Positions 1 through 7,058 of a stretch of DNA of 25,580 nt are shown in pieces; within the stretch, counting starts at the first letter, position 1; each line of letters begins with the position of its first letter. Under the pieces are notes generated by a model that ran no database searches, had not been told where the DNA came from, and worked only from the letters and a program-made list of their open reading frames with translations. The DNA lies in the NCBI GenBank assembly GCA_036562385.1, contig DATCKG010000103.1:1-25580 (forward strand). Direction: 5' to 3'. Made by a program: the position numbers and the translations under genes. The stretch comes from DATCKG01 sp036562385 (lineage in GTDB: Bacteria; Bacillota; Sulfobacillia; Symbiobacteriales; Symbiobacteriaceae).

Positions 1-19
1 ACCCGCATGCTGCCAAGGA

Positions 20-58
20 AAAGAAAAATGCGGGCGCTACGTCGTCACGTAGGCCCGC
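20..58 (-). terminator. Leftward intrinsic terminator
   Basis: GCGGGC and CTACGT at 30-42 pair with ACGTAG and GCCCGC at 47-58, giving twelve pairs with one bulged G and a four-base loop. On the minus strand the hairpin is followed directly by ATTTTTCTTTT, a good U-tract. It would stop transcripts moving leftward out of the ileS region or within the putative insertion element. No minus-strand gene feeding it is visible in the window. Confidence 0.55.
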
Positions 59-117
59 CAAAGATCACCCCTGGCGAAAACCAGCAGTGATCCCACGCCA
101 GGCCCATTCTACCACAT

Positions 118-173
118 CCGGGGTGACAGGATCACTGACGAGTTTCAGGTGACAAAATCACTGGCGCTTGACA
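118..173. mobile_element. Probable insertion-sequence end (IS21-like multiple repeats)
   Basis: Two 19-base direct repeats, GGTGACAGGATCACTGACG at 122-140 and GGTGACAAAATCACTGGCG at 148-166, match at 16 of 19 positions with a 26-base period. They are followed by a terminal TTGACA at 168-173. Read on the minus strand this begins TGTCAAG and then carries repeated copies of a CAGTGATNNNGTCACC-type unit. IS21-family ends are known for a 5'-TGT tip and several internal repeats that bind the transposase. A looser copy of the unit occurs at 62-76. The transposase genes and the other end would lie left of the window, so the family is inferred from memory of such ends and could be wrong. Confidence 0.4.
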
Positions 174-189
174 TAAATGCTGGTATGCC

Positions 190-218
190 TTGACAGTTCC
201 CCGTTGGTATGCTAGATT
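190..218 (+). promoter_or_regulatory. Sigma-A promoter of the ileS leader
   Basis: A perfect -35 TTGACA at 190-195 is separated by 17 bases from TAGATT at 213-218, which also carries an extended -10 TG at 210-211. Transcription would start near 224-226, just before the T-box stem I. It lies about 17 bases inside the right boundary of the putative insertion-sequence end. Confidence 0.75.
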
Positions 219-225
219 ACCGCAT

Positions 226-530
226 ATCGAAAGAGCGACAGACGATGACGGGGACCGGTACCGGAACCGGCACGGACCAGAGAGTCGGCTCGAAGTGGTG
301 GAAGGTCGATACCGCTGCCCTCCGGGAAGATCACCCCTGAGTCTCCACCCGAGCCCCCGCCCGGCGTGGCGGGGTCGTAGGCGTGGACGGATTTCCGCCG
401 TTATCGGAAACAGGCGGCGCCGGATGGGCGCTTTCGCCTGGCAATGAGATGGACGGCCTGACGAGCGGCCGTTCAAGAAGGGTGGTACCGCGAGAGACAC
501 CTCGCCCCTTTACGGGGTGGGGTTTTCCTT
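226..530 (+). promoter_or_regulatory. T-box riboswitch leader, isoleucine specific (AUC specifier)
   Basis: The conserved T-box AGGGTGGTACCGCG lies at 479-492. Its UGGU bulge (483-486) can pair with an ACCA 3' end, which fits a tRNA-Ile with discriminator A. The base of stem I is AGAC (240-243) with GTCT (341-344). A k-turn-like GATGA/GA follows, then GGGG (250-253) with CCCC (334-337). Just inside, on the 3' side, is AAGATCA, placing the specifier AUC at 330-332 followed by the usual purine. A separate hairpin, CCCCGCC with GGCGGGG (about 355-377), fits stem III. In this family uncharged tRNA stabilises the antiterminator and lets RNA polymerase read into the synthetase gene. The AUC specifier and downstream ileS agree. 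Confidence 0.9.
499..529 (+). terminator. T-box regulated intrinsic terminator before ileS
   Basis: ACCTCGCCCC (499-508) pairs with GGGGTGGGGT (514-523, including G-U pairs) around a five-base loop. It is followed by TTTCCTTTT. It sits seven bases after the T-box, the usual place for the leader terminator in this riboswitch class. Confidence 0.8.
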
Positions 531-560
531 TTGTCCAGAGTTTACGGGAGGGACTCCGCT

Positions 561-3374
561 GTGAGTGAGAAGAGGAGTTACAAGGCGACGCTCAACATGC
601 CTCGGACCGACTTTCCCATGAAAGCCAACCTGCCCCAGCGGGAGCCGGAGCAACTCAAAATGTGGGAGGAAATGGATCTGTACGGCACCGTGCAGCGGGC
701 GACGGCGGGCCGGCCGAAGTTCGTTCTGCACGACGGGCCCCCTTATGCCAACGGCGATATTCACCTGGGGACCGCGCTGAACAAGATCCTGAAGGATATT
801 ATCGTCAAGCACGCGACCATGGTGGGTTACGATGCCCCCTACGTGCCGGGCTGGGACACCCACGGCCTGCCCATTGAGCTTCGGGCGTTGAAGGAGATGA
901 ACCTGGACCGGCACAAGATCGATCCCGTTGAACTGCGCCGCCGGTGCGCGGAGTATGCGCGCCACTGGGTGGAGGTGCAGCGGGAGCAGTTCAAGCGCCT
1001 GGGTGTCCGGGGCGACTGGGACCATCCGTATCTGACCCTGGAGCCGGAGTTTGAGGCGAAGGAGATCGAGGTCTTCGCCGCCATGGCCACCCAGGGCCAC
1101 ATCTACCGGGGACTGAAGCCGGTCTACTGGTGCCCCGTGGATGAGACGGCCCTGGCCGACGCCGAGGTGGAATATCAGGACAAGACCTCCTACTCGATCT
1201 ACGTTCGCTTCCCGGTGGTGGACGGAAAGGGCCTGCTGCCGGAGGGTTCTTACCTTACGATCTGGACCACGACCCCGTGGACCATCCCGGGCAACCTGGC
1301 CATCGCGGTGCACCCGGAGGTGGAGTACGGCCTGTACGCCACGGAAAAGGGCGACCTGGTCCTCGCCCAGGCGCTGGCGGAGAAGGTCTTCGCGGCCATC
1401 GACGTGCCCGGCGGCGAGCTGAAGGCGACCTTCAAGGGGAAGGATTTGGAGGGGGTTACCTACCGTCACCTGCTCTTTGACCGGGTCAGCCCTGTCATCC
1501 TGGGCGAGCACGTCACCACGGAGGACGGCACGGGTCTGGTTCATACCGCGCCGGGTCACGGCCACGAGGACTTTGCGGTGGGCCAGCGCTACGGCCTGCC
1601 GGTGCTCTGCCCGGTGGACGACAAGGGCGTGCTGACGGAGGAAGCGGGTCCCTTCAAGGGGTTGTTCTACGAAAAGGCCAATCCTGTAATCATCGAGGCG
1701 CTGGACAAGGCCGGCATGTTGCTGGCCCAGGGCAAGATCCGCCACTCCTATGCCCATTGCTGGCGCTGCAAGAATCCGGTGATCTACCGAGCCACGGTTC
1801 AGTGGTTCGTCAAAGTGGAAGGCTTCATGCAGTCGGCCCTCGACGCGATCAAGGAGGTCAAGTGGATTCCGGAGTGGGGTTACAACCGGATCCAGGCCAT
1901 GATCGAGGGGCTGTCCGACTGGTGCATCAGCCGTCAGCGGGCCTGGGGCGTCCCGATCCCGATTCTGACCTGCGACCAGTGCAACGAACCGGCCATGGAG
2001 CCGAAGGTCTTTGAGAAGGTGGCGGAGATCGTCCGCCGGGAAGGGACCGACGCCTGGTGGCTCCGGCCGGCGGAGGACTTCTATCCGGAGGGCGGCCTGG
2101 TCTGCAAGCACTGCGGCGGGCGCTCCTTCCACAAGGAAAAGGACATCCTGGACGTCTGGTTCGACTCCGGTTCCACCCATGTGGGGGTGCTGGAGACTCG
2201 GCCGGATCTGCACTGGCCCGCGGACCTCTACCTGGAGGGTTCGGATCAGCACCGCGGCTGGTTCAAGTCCTCCCTGCTTACGTCGGTGGTGGCCCGGAAC
2301 GGCCGGCCGCCGTACAAGGCGGTGCTTACCCATGGGTACACCGTCGATGAAAAAGGGCGGAAAATGTCCAAGTCCCTGGGCAACGGCGTGGATCCGATGG
2401 AAGTCTGCCAGCAGTACGGTGCGGACATCCTCCGGCTGTGGGTCGCCTCCTCCGACTATCGGGGCGACGTGTCGGCCTCGCCCAACATCATGCGGCAGGT
2501 GGCGGAATCGTACCGGAAGATCCGGAACACCATCCGGTACCTGCTCGGCAACCTCTATGACTTCAATCCGGAGACCGACAAGGTCAGCCGAGACCAGATG
2601 CTGGAGATCGACCGGTGGGCCATGCACCGGCTCCAGGAAGTGGTGGGGCGGGTGACCGAGGCCTACAACAACTACGAGTTCCACGTGGTCTACCATACCC
2701 TGAACAACTACTGCAACGTGGATCTTTCCGCCATCTACCTGGATGTGCTGAAGGACCGGCTCTACACCAGCCGTGCCGACTCCGTGGAGCGGCGCAGCGC
2801 CCAGACGGTGCTGTACGCCGTTGCGGACGCCCTGATCCGCATGCTGACGCCGGTGCTCAGCTTTACCGCCGAGGAGGCGTACCGGTACTTGCCCAAGCCT
2901 GCAGACTCCCCGGTGACCTGCCAGCTACTGAGCATGCCGCAGGTGGATCCGACCTTCGTGGATGAGGAACTGGCCAGGCAGTGGAGCCGCCTGCTGGAGG
3001 TCCGGTCGGCGGTGCAGGCGGTCCTGGAGAAGGCCCGGACCGAGAAACTGATTGGCTCCTCCCAGGAGGCTGCGGTCAACCTGTACGTGGCTGCCGGCGG
3101 CAGCGGTCTGGCGGAACTGCTGCAGAGCCACCTCAGCGATCTGCCCGCCCTGTTCATCGTCAGCGACGTGAAGCTGTTCGTGGGCGGGGAGAGCGCGCCC
3201 AGCGGCACCTACGTCGGAAAGGGGCCGGACGATCTTACCATCGAGGTGGTGCGGGCGCCGGGGGAGAAGTGCGAGCGCTGCTGGAACTACCGGGAGCTGG
3301 GCAAGGTGCCGGAGCATCCCACCCTGTGCGAACGCTGCGCCGCGGTGGTGCTCAGCCTGGAAAGCGAAGCATAG
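561..3374 (+). CDS. ileS: Isoleucyl-tRNA synthetase
   Basis: Charges tRNA-Ile with isoleucine in the cytoplasm and edits misactivated valine. The 937-residue product is normal for bacterial IleRS. The class I HIGH motif appears as HLGT at residues 68-71. The WCISRQRAWG block follows the editing region, and KMSKS is at 601-605. The C-terminus has a zinc finger with paired CERC motifs at about 904-907 and 923-926, typical of the bacterial form. I chose GTG at 561 because GGGAGG at 546-551 is nine bases upstream. An in-frame TTG at 531 would place the start against the T-box terminator. The gene is controlled by the T-box leader and is followed by a strong hairpin, so it is probably transcribed mostly alone. 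A long antisense frame (510-2696) is a GC-rich coding shadow. Confidence 0.98.
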   Translation: MSEKRSYKATLNMPRTDFPMKANLPQREPEQLKMWEEMDLYGTVQRATAGRPKFVLHDGPPYANGDIHLGTALNKILKDIIVKHATMVGYDAPYVPGWDTHGLPIELRALKEMNLDRHKIDPVELRRRCAEYARHWVEVQREQFKRLGVRGDWDHPYLTLEPEFEAKEIEVFAAMATQGHIYRGLKPVYWCPVDETALADAEVEYQDKTSYSIYVRFPVVDGKGLLPEGSYLTIWTTTPWTIPGNLAIAVHPEVEYGLYATEKGDLVLAQALAEKVFAAIDVPGGELKATFKGKDLEGVTYRHLLFDRVSPVILGEHVTTEDGTGLVHTAPGHGHEDFAVGQRYGLPVLCPVDDKGVLTEEAGPFKGLFYEKANPVIIEALDKAGMLLAQGKIRHSYAHCWRCKNPVIYRATVQWFVKVEGFMQSALDAIKEVKWIPEWGYNRIQAMIEGLSDWCISRQRAWGVPIPILTCDQCNEPAMEPKVFEKVAEIVRREGTDAWWLRPAEDFYPEGGLVCKHCGGRSFHKEKDILDVWFDSGSTHVGVLETRPDLHWPADLYLEGSDQHRGWFKSSLLTSVVARNGRPPYKAVLTHGYTVDEKGRKMSKSLGNGVDPMEVCQQYGADILRLWVASSDYRGDVSASPNIMRQVAESYRKIRNTIRYLLGNLYDFNPETDKVSRDQMLEIDRWAMHRLQEVVGRVTEAYNNYEFHVVYHTLNNYCNVDLSAIYLDVLKDRLYTSRADSVERRSAQTVLYAVADALIRMLTPVLSFTAEEAYRYLPKPADSPVTCQLLSMPQVDPTFVDEELARQWSRLLEVRSAVQAVLEKARTEKLIGSSQEAAVNLYVAAGGSGLAELLQSHLSDLPALFIVSDVKLFVGGESAPSGTYVGKGPDDLTIEVVRAPGEKCERCWNYRELGKVPEHPTLCERCAAVVLSLESEA

Positions 3375-3381
3375 CGAATAT

Positions 3382-3409
3382 CGCCCCCGCCTGCATCCAG
3401 GCGGGGGCG
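3382..3409 (+). terminator. Strong hairpin after ileS (no U-tract)
   Basis: A perfect 12-base stem, CGCCCCCGCCTG with CAGGCGGGGGCG, closes on the loop CATC eight bases after the ileS stop. No run of T follows, so it may act as a weak terminator, a 3' end stabiliser or a processing barrier. It precedes the tungstate-type regulator. Confidence 0.5.
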
Positions 3410-3496
3410 ATGCGCGTCCGAGAGGAAATGGCTACGCCCATATGGAATGAAGCCGTAGCAGGGCGGGAACGAGCGGCGAGAGGGGGCGATTTCCGG

Positions 3497-4606
3497 ATGG
3501 ACATGCTGCCGTATCGGGTGCTCCTGGCGTTGGGGGACGATCTGCCGGCGGACCGGCTTTGCGGCCTGCTGCAGGCGGTGGACCGGCTGGGTTCCATCCG
3601 GAAGGCGGCTGCGGAGCTTTCCCTCTCCTACCGCTACGCCTGGGGACTGGTGAAAGAGGCGGAGCAGCGGCTGGGCGCACCGCTTCTGGTCCGGTCCATC
3701 GGCGGCGCCACAGGCGGCGGTGCGGAACTCACGGAGGCGGCCCGGGACCTGCTCACCCGCTACGAGCAGTTTCGGCGTCACGTGGAGGATGAGGCTTCGC
3801 GGTTTTTCGGAACTTCGGAGCAGCCGGTGACCGGATCGGAGTCCATGGTCCAGCCGGTGCTCCTGGCCTCCACCATGGAACCCGTGGAATCGGGCCTGCT
3901 GGCGGCTCTGGAGGAGGCCTTCTACGCGGAGGTCGGCATCATGGTTCGCCACGTCGCGGCGGGGAGCGGTCAGGCCCTGGCCTTGGCCCGGGAAGGGCGG
4001 GTCGACCTGGTCCTGACGCACGCCCCGGACCTGGAGCGGCGATTTGTCGCGGAAGGGTGGGGCGAAGGACGGTATCCGGTGATGTTCAACGATTTCCTGT
4101 TGGTGGGACCTGCGGAGGATCCGGCCGGAATTCGGGAGGCAGCCGGGGCTGTGGATGCCTTTCGCCGGATTGCGGCTTGCGGGGCCCCCTTTGTTTCCCG
4201 GGGCGACCGGTCCGGTACCCACCTGCGGGAGCTGGCCCTGTGGCGCCGGGCGGGGATATCGCCTGCATCGCCCTGGTATCAGGTGTGTCCCCAGGGCCAC
4301 CGGGGCAATCAGGCGGTGCTTCGCCGGGCCGGAGAGCAGGGCGCTTACGCCCTGGTGGACCGGGCTGCGTGGCTGACCGCCCGGGAGGCAGGATTGCCGC
4401 TGTGCCCCCTCCGGGAGGGCGATCCCTTGCTCCGGAACGAGTTTTCCCTGGTTCCTGTCAGTCCGGCCCGCCACCCCTGGGTTCACCACGAAGCCGCCCG
4501 CCGTTTCGTGGAATGGGCCGCAGGGCCTGCCGGGCAGGCGTTGATCGCCCGCTACGGTTGCGACCGTTTCGGGGAGCCGTTGTTTCATCCGGTCCGATTT
4601 CGTTGA
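3497..4606 (+). CDS. One-component regulator: ModE-type HTH fused to TupA-like ligand-binding domain
   Basis: A 369-residue protein with no signal peptide or membrane segment, so probably cytoplasmic. Residues 20-70 form a ModE/LysR-type winged helix (AVDRLGSIRKAAAELSLSY, then LLVRSIGGATGGG). Residues 120-365 align throughout with the TupA encoded next door: GSGQAL at 157-162 (TupA GTGQAL), SRGDRSGTH at 234-242 (TupA SRGDESGTH) and CDRFGEPLFHP near the end (TupA VDKYGQPLFF). The TupA oxyanion loop TTTSTRDTG has become STMEPVESG, so several hydroxyl ligands are lost and an acidic residue is gained. Role inferred: oxyanion-responsive control of tupABC through the ModE-like palindrome downstream. 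I chose ATG 3497 for its upstream AGAGGGGG. In-frame ATGs at 3410 and 3428 would add up to 29 residues before the HTH. Confidence 0.85.
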   Translation: MDMLPYRVLLALGDDLPADRLCGLLQAVDRLGSIRKAAAELSLSYRYAWGLVKEAEQRLGAPLLVRSIGGATGGGAELTEAARDLLTRYEQFRRHVEDEASRFFGTSEQPVTGSESMVQPVLLASTMEPVESGLLAALEEAFYAEVGIMVRHVAAGSGQALALAREGRVDLVLTHAPDLERRFVAEGWGEGRYPVMFNDFLLVGPAEDPAGIREAAGAVDAFRRIAACGAPFVSRGDRSGTHLRELALWRRAGISPASPWYQVCPQGHRGNQAVLRRAGEQGAYALVDRAAWLTAREAGLPLCPLREGDPLLRNEFSLVPVSPARHPWVHHEAARRFVEWAAGPAGQALIARYGCDRFGEPLFHPVRFR

Positions 4607-4631
4607 CGCTTGAAAGGGTTGGCAGTAGACT
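4603..4631 (+). promoter_or_regulatory. Promoter of tupABC
   Basis: TTGACG at 4603-4608 and TAGACT at 4626-4631 are separated by 17 bases. The -35 overlaps the stop codon of the upstream regulator gene. Start of transcription is expected near 4638, just upstream of the palindromic operator. Confidence 0.65.
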
Positions 4632-4641
4632 AGAAGTGGCT

Positions 4642-4665
4642 CGTTATGTTCGAAAGAGCATAACG
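4642..4665. promoter_or_regulatory. ModE-like operator palindrome before tupA
   Basis: CGTTATG at 4642-4648 and its exact complement CATAACG at 4659-4665 are separated by ten bases. The CGTTAT ... ATAACG arms and overall 24-base length resemble the ModE binding site as I recall it from enterobacterial mod operons. It lies about +5 to +28 relative to the predicted tupA start, a position suited to repression. It sits between a gene for a ModE-type HTH protein and the transporter that protein would control. Confidence 0.7.
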
Positions 4666-4689
4666 GGATCAGCCTTGGGAGGTGTGGTC

Positions 4690-5559
4690 ATGCAACCCTG
4701 GAAACGGATGAAGTGGCTCCAGGTGGTGGGCGCAGCGCTTCTGGTCTTGGCAATGGCCGGATGCGGCAACGCGAAACCCGAGAATTCGCGGGTCATTTTG
4801 GCCACGACGACCAGCACCCGGGACACGGGACTGCTGGACTACCTGATTCCCATCTTTGAGGAAAAGACCGGGTACTCTGTTGATTATGTCGCCGTTGGCA
4901 CCGGCCAGGCGCTGGCCATGGGCCAGAGGGGCGAGGCAGACGTACTGCTGGTGCACTCGCCCGCGGACGAAAAGAAACTGGTGGAAGACGGCACGGCTGA
5001 CTCTCGCCGGCTGGTGATGCACAACGACTTCATCATCGTGGGACCTCCGGATGATCCGGCGGGCATCAAGGGGAGCAAGAAGGCGGCTGAGGCTTTCCAG
5101 AAGATCGCGGATGCCGGCGCGCTGTTCATCTCCCGCGGGGACGAGTCCGGTACCCATAAGAAGGAACTGGCCATCTGGAAGCAGATCGGCCTGGAGCCCG
5201 CCGGACAGACGTGGTACCAGGAGACCGGTTCCGGCATGGCCGACACCCTGAATGTGGCCGCGGAGAAGGGTGGGTACTGCCTGACCGACCGAGGAACCTA
5301 CCTGTACCGGAAGGACACTCTCGGTCTTGACATCATGGTGGAGGGCGACCCGATCCTGCTGAACATCTACCACGTCATGACGATCAACCCCAAGAAGTTT
5401 GACAAGGTGAACGCAGAGGGAGCCAAGGCCTTTGCGGACTTCCTGCTTGCGGAAGAGACCCAGAAGCTCATCGCCGAGTACGGCGTTGACAAGTACGGTC
5501 AGCCGCTCTTCTTTGCCGACGGTGGCAAGACCGAGGAAGAGTTGATGAATCAGCAGTAA
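4690..5559 (+). CDS. tupA: Tungstate ABC transporter, substrate-binding lipoprotein
   Basis: Extracellular tungstate-capture subunit of a Tup-type importer, 289 residues. The N-terminus is a lipoprotein signal: basic start, hydrophobic run, then AMAGC with Cys25 as the probable lipidation site. The mature protein opens with the TupA hallmark ATTTSTRDTGLL (TTTST at 38-42), which contributes oxyanion-binding hydroxyls. GTGQAL and SRGDESGTH (148-156, with Arg149) complete the recognisable pocket. The ATG at 4690 follows GGGAGGTG at 4677-4684. It is the first gene of tupABC, with its own promoter and a ModE-like operator. Tungstate rather than molybdate is inferred from the TTTS-type motif of the TupA family. 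Confidence 0.92.
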   Translation: MQPWKRMKWLQVVGAALLVLAMAGCGNAKPENSRVILATTTSTRDTGLLDYLIPIFEEKTGYSVDYVAVGTGQALAMGQRGEADVLLVHSPADEKKLVEDGTADSRRLVMHNDFIIVGPPDDPAGIKGSKKAAEAFQKIADAGALFISRGDESGTHKKELAIWKQIGLEPAGQTWYQETGSGMADTLNVAAEKGGYCLTDRGTYLYRKDTLGLDIMVEGDPILLNIYHVMTINPKKFDKVNAEGAKAFADFLLAEETQKLIAEYGVDKYGQPLFFADGGKTEEELMNQQ

Positions 5560-5581
5560 CGCGAAAGGCAGGCGAGGCCCG

Positions 5582-6280
5582 GTGGATTTAATCATAGAAG
5601 GGGTTGTGCAGGCCTTCCGGCTGCTGATTCAGGGCGACCCCGAGATTCTGCGGGTGACGCTCCTCACGCTGCGGGTATCAGGCACTGCCACCCTGGTCAG
5701 CCTCTTGCTGGGTTTGCCGATTGGGCTGATCCTTGCGCTGACGGAGTTCCCGGGCCGCCGCTTCCTCATCAGCCTGATCAATACGGGGATGGGCCTTCCC
5801 CCGGTGGTGGTAGGGCTTTGGGTCAGCATCTTCCTGTGGCGGTACGGACCACTGGGATTCCTGGGGCTCATGTACACCCCTACGGCCATGATCATCGCCC
5901 AGGCGGTGATCGCCACCCCGATGGTGGCCGGCATTGCCATGGCCGGCATCGCTCAGCTTGATCCAAAGCTTTCGTTGCAGATTCAGGCCCTGGGCGCCTC
6001 CCGATGGCAGCTCTGGTGGCTGCTGATCCGGGAGGCCCGCCTTTCCATTCTGGCGGCTGTGATCGGCGGCTTCGGGGCGGTCATCTCCGAAGTGGGCGCC
6101 TCCCAGATGGTGGGCGGCAACATCTTGCACAAGACCCGTGTCTTGACGACCGCAACGGTCATGGAGGTCGCCAAGGGCCATTTTGACATGGCGATTGCCC
6201 TCAGCCTGATTCTGATGCTTCTGGCCTATGGGGTGACCCTGCTTCTGACACTCCTTCAGCACCGGAGGCGGCCGTCGTGA
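5582..6280 (+). CDS. tupB: Tungstate ABC transporter, permease
   Basis: Integral membrane subunit forming the tungstate channel, 232 residues, with about five or six hydrophobic segments. The cytoplasmic coupling (EAA) loop is visible as IQALGASRWQLWWLLIREAR, which docks onto the ATPase. The conserved GLPPVVVGL segment and the late GGFGAVISEVGASQMVGGN block are typical of TupB/ModB-type permeases. The start is GTG at 5582 with AGGCGAGG upstream. The stop overlaps the tupC start by four bases (GTGA), indicating translational coupling. Confidence 0.92.
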   Translation: MDLIIEGVVQAFRLLIQGDPEILRVTLLTLRVSGTATLVSLLLGLPIGLILALTEFPGRRFLISLINTGMGLPPVVVGLWVSIFLWRYGPLGFLGLMYTPTAMIIAQAVIATPMVAGIAMAGIAQLDPKLSLQIQALGASRWQLWWLLIREARLSILAAVIGGFGAVISEVGASQMVGGNILHKTRVLTTATVMEVAKGHFDMAIALSLILMLLAYGVTLLLTLLQHRRRPS

Positions 6281-7020
6281 GCGCAGTTCTGGAAGTCGAG
6301 GATCTGAAGGTATACCGGGGAAAGCGGTTGGTCTTGGATGTTCCCTCCCTGGCTGTGGAGGAAGGCGAGGTGCTGGCGGTCATCGGCCCCAACGGTGCGG
6401 GCAAGTCGACCCTGCTGGAGGCGCTGGCGCTCCTGACGCCCGCTTCGATGACGTACCGGTTTGGAGGCCGCACGGTTCGGCTTCCGGATGAGGCGCTGGC
6501 CCTCCGGCGGCAGATGGCTGTGGTCTTTCAGCGTCCACTGCTGCTGGACGGCACCGTTTTCGACAACGTGGCGCTGGGCCTGCGGCTGCGGCGGGTGCCG
6601 GAAGCGGAGGTGCGGCAGCGGGTGAACACCTGGTTGGAGCGGTTCGGCGTGGCCCACCTGGCCAGGCGTCACTCCTGGACCCTCTCCGGCGGGGAGGCGC
6701 AACGGGTGAGTCTTGCCCGGGCACTGGTCCTGCAGCCCAGGGTGCTCTTTCTGGACGAGCCCTTCGGCCCGTTGGACGTGCTCACCCGATCGGCCATCCT
6801 GCAGGACTTGCGGGCCATTCTCCGGTCGGCAGGTGTCACGGCCCTCTTCGTCACCCACGACTTCACCGAGATTCCGCCCATGGCGGACCGGGTGGCGGTA
6901 CTCATGGAGGGTCGTATCCGCCAGACCGGGACGCCGCGGGAGGTGTTTGCCCGGCCGGCGGATGACGCGGTCAGGCAGCTGGTCCGGGCGGCCGCCGATC
7001 TGGTGCGGCTGCTCGAGTAA
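6277..7020 (+). CDS. tupC: Tungstate ABC transporter, ATP-binding protein
   Basis: Cytoplasmic ATPase that powers tungstate import, 247 residues. All ABC motifs are present: Walker A GPNGAGKST at 37-45, Q-loop in VVFQRP, signature LSGGE at 136-140, Walker B VLFLDEP at 156-162 and switch His194 in FVTHDF. There is no long C-terminal TOBE/MOP domain like that of ModC, as expected for the shorter TupC type. GTG 6277 overlaps the tupB stop. The next gene starts 38 bases downstream and may be read from the same transcript. Confidence 0.92.
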   Translation: MSAVLEVEDLKVYRGKRLVLDVPSLAVEEGEVLAVIGPNGAGKSTLLEALALLTPASMTYRFGGRTVRLPDEALALRRQMAVVFQRPLLLDGTVFDNVALGLRLRRVPEAEVRQRVNTWLERFGVAHLARRHSWTLSGGEAQRVSLARALVLQPRVLFLDEPFGPLDVLTRSAILQDLRAILRSAGVTALFVTHDFTEIPPMADRVAVLMEGRIRQTGTPREVFARPADDAVRQLVRAAADLVRLLE

Positions 7021-7058
7021 GAAGGACATGGAGATGTACCCAATCAGGAGGCGTTGCC

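Noticed and set aside
2..34. Alternative pairing of CCCGCAT (2-8) with ATGCGGG (28-34), competing with the leftward terminator
   Set aside because: For the minus-strand transcript the alternative partner lies downstream of the U-tract, so it could not act as an antiterminator; it is probably chance.
168..196. TTGACA at the tip of the putative insertion element as a -35 forming a hybrid promoter with chromosomal DNA
   Set aside because: At 16-18 bases downstream there is no -10-like hexamer. The second TTGACA at 190-195 has a proper -10 and is the better promoter.
531..560. Upstream TTG start for ileS
   Set aside because: It lies in the tail of the T-box terminator without a ribosome site, while GTG 561 has GGGAGG at good spacing.
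510..2696. A 728-codon open frame antisense to ileS
   Set aside because: Its residue composition (His/Gln/Val/Pro-rich, no motifs) is what a GC-rich gene gives on the opposite strand, and ileS is unmistakable in the other direction.
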